The position numbers and the translations under genes were made by a program. Positions 5,157 to 7,742 of a stretch of 7,742 nucleotides of DNA are shown piece by piece. Location of the stretch: the NCBI GenBank assembly GCA_003141915.1, contig PLNY01000174.1:10300-18041 (forward strand), written 5' to 3'. Within the stretch, counting starts at the first letter, position 1; each line of letters opens with the position of its first letter. The DNA is from Anaerolineae bacterium (lineage in GTDB: Bacteria; Chloroflexota; Anaerolineae; Anaerolineales; Villigracilaceae). The notes under the pieces are model-generated. The model saw only the letters and a list, made by a program, of their open reading frames with translations, was not told the DNA's origin and ran no database searches.

Positions 5157-6431
5157 TTACGGACTGCAAGGCGGGCTTGATGGATATGTAGGTGCAATAT
5201 AAGTATTGACGGCTTTCTCTGCGTCGCAATAGTTGGGGTGGACTTTAAGCGCCTTGTTCCAATCGGCCAGCGCACCGGCTGTGTCCCCCTTGCTTAGAAG
5301 CCCATAGCCATGCCAGAGCAGAGCCTCCTCTGAGTACTCACCGGAAATCAAACTATAAGTTTTTTCTGTGATCTGAAGCAGATAATCTATTCGACCCGCA
5401 TTATAGTACGCATAGAAAGGCCAGAATTGATAGCGTGTCATGCGTTGAGGCAGGCCGATGGTAAAGGCTTTATCAAAAGCCTGGGCCGCTTCGTTGTACC
5501 GCTCAAAATAAACGAGACTGCTTCCGAGGTTGAACCAAGCGAAAGCATCGTTTGGATTTGCCGTGACGGCGGCTTGGGAAATCGCCAAGGCGTTTTGCCG
5601 GTTTTGATCCGGGTCCCAGTTTGCTCCGAGGATCGATTTAATTTCCGCTTCATCCTTGGGCAGGTAAATGACCATGTATAAATAGTTAAAAGGTTTCCAA
5701 TCCACCATCAATCTATCATATGGGATTTTTTGATCGGGTCCGCGCAGCGGATCTTGAGCAGTAAAGACTTTCGCGTTGTCATCATAACCGGTGATGAGTA
5801 TATAATGCGCATCCCATAAATCATCGTTGGGACCGTTTGCATCTTGCGGATCAAGCTTTGACGCTTCTTCTATAATTATTGGATCATTAGCGGCCAGAAG
5901 TCCTTTGAGTAAATTGACATCGCCAGCCACACGGAATTCAGCGCGCAGCCAGCCTGCTTGATTCAAAACGAAATAACGAAGTTCATCCGGATTGACATTG
6001 CGATCCTGCGGAACCGGTTTGATGATTTTGGCAATATCATCTTGAGTCCCCTGCCAGCCGTACATGCGAAGGGCCATTGTCAGCGTGGCGGGACCGCAAT
6101 TGTTGATTCCTTGCAATTCGTATTTTGGATCCGGCAATGAAACCTGTGCTGGCAAAGGCTGGGGAGTCGCGCTGGGTGTAATCGCAAGAGAAGTTGGAAT
6201 GACTGGAGAAGTTGCGGTGAAAGGAATAGAGGTAAAAGTCGCAAATGGGGTGGATGGCAGGGGCGTAGGCATTTTACCAACGGGATCGATTGTATTCTGA
6301 ACGTATGTACTCCAAACCATCATCCGCCATTCGAGACGGTTTTTGATGGCGGGGATTTGATAGATTGCGGCGGCGAGTCCGATCAATATCACCAAACCTG
6401 CGAAGGCAAAAAGCAATTTCTTCTTAAGCAT
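5157..6431 (-). CDS. Membrane-anchored C39-like cysteine peptidase with TPR repeats
   Basis: This 424-residue protein begins with KKK and one membrane helix (about 5-25), which should anchor it with the rest outside the cytoplasm. A Pro/Thr/Ser-rich stalk (about 54-95) leads to a C39-family-2 papain-like domain (about 100-258). The likely nucleophile is C112 in NNCGPATLTMAL, with oxyanion Q107, histidine H209 in WDAHYILITGYDD, and D227 in AQDP, so the triad looks complete. The C-terminus carries tetratricopeptide-type helices (about 278-325 and 368-400), for example DAFAWFNLGSSLVYFERYNE and EEALLWHGYGLLSKGD. These suggest binding of a protein or peptide partner. The substrate is not evident. 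Its stop lies 6 bp from that of the convergent response regulator. The ATG at 6431 has no obvious Shine-Dalgarno, and I cannot place a promoter in the 40 bp before it. Confidence 0.88.
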   Translation of the reverse strand: MLKKKLLFAFAGLVILIGLAAAIYQIPAIKNRLEWRMMVWSTYVQNTIDPVGKMPTPLPSTPFATFTSIPFTATSPVIPTSLAITPSATPQPLPAQVSLPDPKYELQGINNCGPATLTMALRMYGWQGTQDDIAKIIKPVPQDRNVNPDELRYFVLNQAGWLRAEFRVAGDVNLLKGLLAANDPIIIEEASKLDPQDANGPNDDLWDAHYILITGYDDNAKVFTAQDPLRGPDQKIPYDRLMVDWKPFNYLYMVIYLPKDEAEIKSILGANWDPDQNRQNALAISQAAVTANPNDAFAWFNLGSSLVYFERYNEAAQAFDKAFTIGLPQRMTRYQFWPFYAYYNAGRIDYLLQITEKTYSLISGEYSEEALLWHGYGLLSKGDTAGALADWNKALKVHPNYCDAEKAVNTYIAPTYPSSPPCSP

Positions 6432-6470
6432 GAAGAAAAGTGTACCAGATTTGAATAAGCGGTTTCTTAA

Positions 6471-6497
6471 ATAAAAACGCCGCTGTTTTGCAACGGC
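6471..6497 (-). terminator. Intrinsic terminator after the nuclease-like gene and its small ORF
   Basis: On the - strand GCCGTT (6497-6492) pairs with AGCGGC (6484-6479), including one T-G wobble, around a 7-nt loop. G then TTTTT and ATTT (6478-6471) follow. It sits about 20 bp past the stop of the 31-aa ORF and 40 bp before the C39 gene start. Confidence 0.7.
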
Positions 6498-6517
6498 ATT
6501 TCAACGAAGATTCTGGA

Positions 6518-6613
6518 TTAGTGGTGAAACAATATCTGAAAAACCACCGCGCCGCAGGCGGACACTGCGCAGCATAATACAAGGCAACCAATGCCGATGG
6601 TCCACCCATCCAT
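6518..6613 (-). CDS. Putative 31-residue cysteine-rich membrane peptide
   Basis: This small ORF starts with ATG at 6613, only 2 bp after the TGA of the nuclease-like gene (TGAAAATG), an arrangement typical of translational coupling. It encodes M-D-G-W-T, then a hydrophobic core with four cysteines (IGIGCLVLCCAVSACGAVVF), and ends QILFHH. One membrane helix would span about residues 5-29. It stops about 20 bp before the intrinsic terminator and so fills the space between gene and terminator. No homologue is recognised. A chance ORF of this length is common, so the case rests on position, hydrophobic composition and the terminator directly downstream. It might be a small membrane partner of the upstream protein, which is speculative. 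Confidence 0.4.
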   Translation of the reverse strand: MDGWTIGIGCLVLCCAVSACGAVVFQILFHH

Positions 6614-6615
6614 TT

Positions 6616-7590
6616 TCAACCGCGCACGCGCTCGAACAATTCGCTCATCGGTCGTAAGTCCGATATCGGCACAGCCAGGTTTTTGGTGCGCGTTTGATCA
6701 TATTGAAATACGCGGCTTCCTTGGTGGATCAAACCGGCGCGGCGCCGAAATTCTTCGCGCGCGATCCAGCCTGTCAGATAAATATCCATGCCATATACCC
6801 AGATGTTACTCCACGCAATGGACTCGATTAAATAAGTTTCCTTGCGCGCTGGAGAATGAATTCCGAGCCGCGCTTTTGGTTTGGATTCGACGTGGATATA
6901 GGCCAGCGAATAAAAATCTCCATCTGCCTCGATGCGTGTGCGCGGCGGAAGTTCAAGTTTGCGCGTAATAAATTCCCGACCCGAATCCTGCCCGCCGATT
7001 TCAAGCCTCAGCGTTTCATCCGATTCGGATTTCAATACCAGCGGCCCAAGCGGAATCCAGGCATGCGGACGCGTCCATGTTTTGGGCATGGTATGAATGA
7101 TATAAATCGGCTGACTCGCGCCCATGGCTCTTTGTAAATCATCCGGTGAGGCGGCAACGAGTCCGGTGAGAAACGCGAAGAGATAGAGATCGTTATCCGA
7201 GTGACTGTCCGCAGAATACTGATCGAGCGGAACCAAAGCCGGGGCTTTGAGAATCAACCCCGGGTCCGTACGAAGCGAAGTGATTTGAGTCCGATGCGAA
7301 ACGAGAAACGATTTGATATCGCAACGATGGCCGCCCAGCGAAACGTCATAACGGTCCGGGTCGGTAAACGGCGTCGCGCCTTTGATGTCGAATGAAATGT
7401 TTTGTTGCGTAAGATAACGTCGAAATGCCAGTTCCACTGCCACGCCCGCGACAATGCGGCGGAGACGGTCGAACGGTGAGCCGCCCATGCGATCATATGT
7501 GTGGAGCAATGAACGGCTTGCATATGCGATACCGCCTTCGGTTAGATCGGAGGTATAAGGGATGCGAAGCAAATCGGAAGCGGTAATCAT
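6616..7590 (-). CDS. Uncharacterised protein with PD-(D/E)XK nuclease-like signature
   Basis: I do not recognise the family of this 324-residue soluble protein. The N-terminal third shows the pattern of the PD-(D/E)XK nuclease superfamily. Glu53 lies in a helix (AVELAFRRYL), Asp82 in PDRYDVSLGG begins a predicted beta hairpin, and Asp91-Ile-Lys93 (RCDIKSF) supplies the D-x-K. The spacing E53...D82-x8-D91-x-K93 is as expected for Mg-dependent DNA cleavage. The rest is mixed alpha/beta with a Trp-rich C-terminal segment (IAWSNIWVYGMDIYLTGW) and no membrane helix. No methyltransferase, helicase or kinase partner is visible, so a restriction or defence role is not shown. It could be a repair or housekeeping nuclease, or a catalytically idle fold member. 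The ATG at 7590 has only a weak ribosome site. The gene follows a truncated membrane-protein gene by 21 bp and is coupled to a 31-aa ORF. Confidence 0.8.
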   Translation of the reverse strand: MITASDLLRIPYTSDLTEGGIAYASRSLLHTYDRMGGSPFDRLRRIVAGVAVELAFRRYLTQQNISFDIKGATPFTDPDRYDVSLGGHRCDIKSFLVSHRTQITSLRTDPGLILKAPALVPLDQYSADSHSDNDLYLFAFLTGLVAASPDDLQRAMGASQPIYIIHTMPKTWTRPHAWIPLGPLVLKSESDETLRLEIGGQDSGREFITRKLELPPRTRIEADGDFYSLAYIHVESKPKARLGIHSPARKETYLIESIAWSNIWVYGMDIYLTGWIAREEFRRRAGLIHQGSRVFQYDQTRTKNLAVPISDLRPMSELFERVRG

Positions 7591-7611
7591 AAGATGCCCG
7601 GCCAGAGTTTT

Positions 7612-7742
7612 CTATATCAATGATTCTTTCGTTAAGATTCGTGTTGAAATTGTTGGAGTGCGCATTTGGACTTGTTTCCAAACCAGGAAGCCAATGGTCA
7701 GCGTGTTTAAGACAGCGGCAATTTGCGTCAATAGAGGCGGGG
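7612..7742 (-). CDS. C-terminal end of a small membrane protein, cut by the window edge
   Basis: On the - strand one frame is open from the right edge to TAG at 7614-7612, giving the last 43 or so residues of a protein. It starts with a hydrophobic stretch (LLTQIAAVLNTLTIGFLVW), followed by a polar, basic tail (KQVQMRTPTISTRILTKESL). That is the usual shape of a membrane helix with a cytoplasmic tail. A second frame is also open here but has an unnatural composition (many Cys, His and Asn) and runs into the nuclease-like gene, so I prefer this one. The gene ends 21 bp before the nuclease-like ATG and may share its transcript. Its function cannot be told from this fragment. Confidence 0.45.
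   Translation of the reverse strand, partial: PPLLTQIAAVLNTLTIGFLVWKQVQMRTPTISTRILTKESLI

Noticed and set aside
6424..6609. 61-codon open frame on - starting at 6609
   Set aside because: It runs through the terminator hairpin and into the C39 gene start. The 31-codon frame starting at 6613 ends before the terminator and is coupled to the preceding stop.
7493..7681. 62-codon open frame on - across the start of the nuclease-like gene
   Set aside because: It overlaps the first 98 bases of the nuclease-like gene in another frame and has an unnatural Asn/Arg/Tyr-rich composition. The frame ending at 7612 is more protein-like.

Overview
The window reads as an ordinary chromosomal stretch from an environmental bacterium, most likely Chloroflexota (Anaerolineae-like). 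That placement is an inference. It rests on Thr/Pro/Ser-rich 'stalks' behind the export signals of two surface proteins, a SUMF1-fold lipoprotein, a SAM-I riboswitch in front of metK, and protein style in general. I see no tRNA, rRNA, CRISPR array, insertion sequence, integrase or phage gene.

Layout from left to right: (1) At 31-104 a long imperfect inverted repeat built from CAGATT/AATCTG words lies ahead of the first gene. (2) On the + strand, a CbiQ-type ECF transporter membrane protein (123-971) and its CbiO-type ATPase (984-1751, TTG start) form a two-gene operon. It ends in a perfectly palindromic hairpin (1753-1786) that can terminate transcription in both directions. (3) On the - strand, metK (1790-2995) is headed by a complete control region. 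In transcription order this is a sigma70-type promoter (3278-3306), a SAM-I (S-box) riboswitch (3075-3248) with a greatly enlarged P3 arm, an antiterminator (3042-3079) and an intrinsic terminator (3016-3053). (4) A - strand SUMF1-domain lipoprotein (3357-4289) has its own terminator (3309-3342), which directly abuts the metK promoter. (5) Divergent from it, an orphan OmpR/PhoB-type response regulator is encoded on + (4446-5150) behind a good promoter (4393-4421). (6) Converging on the regulator, a - strand membrane-anchored C39-like peptidase with TPRs (5157-6431) leaves a gap of only 6 bp. (7) Further right, the - strand carries an apparent operon. It holds the tail of a membrane protein cut by the window edge (from 7612), a 324-aa protein with a PD-(D/E)XK nuclease-like signature (6616-7590), a 31-aa hydrophobic peptide starting 2 bp after it (6518-6613), and a terminator (6471-6497).

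Functionally, three blocks can be read. The first is micronutrient uptake: the ECF pair, probably cobalt/nickel or a vitamin, with no substrate-binding subunit in view. The second is S-adenosylmethionine synthesis under SAM feedback at the transcription level. The third is a cell-surface/signalling block: lipoprotein, regulator and extracytoplasmic C39/TPR protein. The nuclease-like gene with its tiny membrane peptide is the least explained part and the best candidate for something undescribed. Nothing in the sequence proves it is a defence system. All calls come from reading the sequence; no database or folding program was used.
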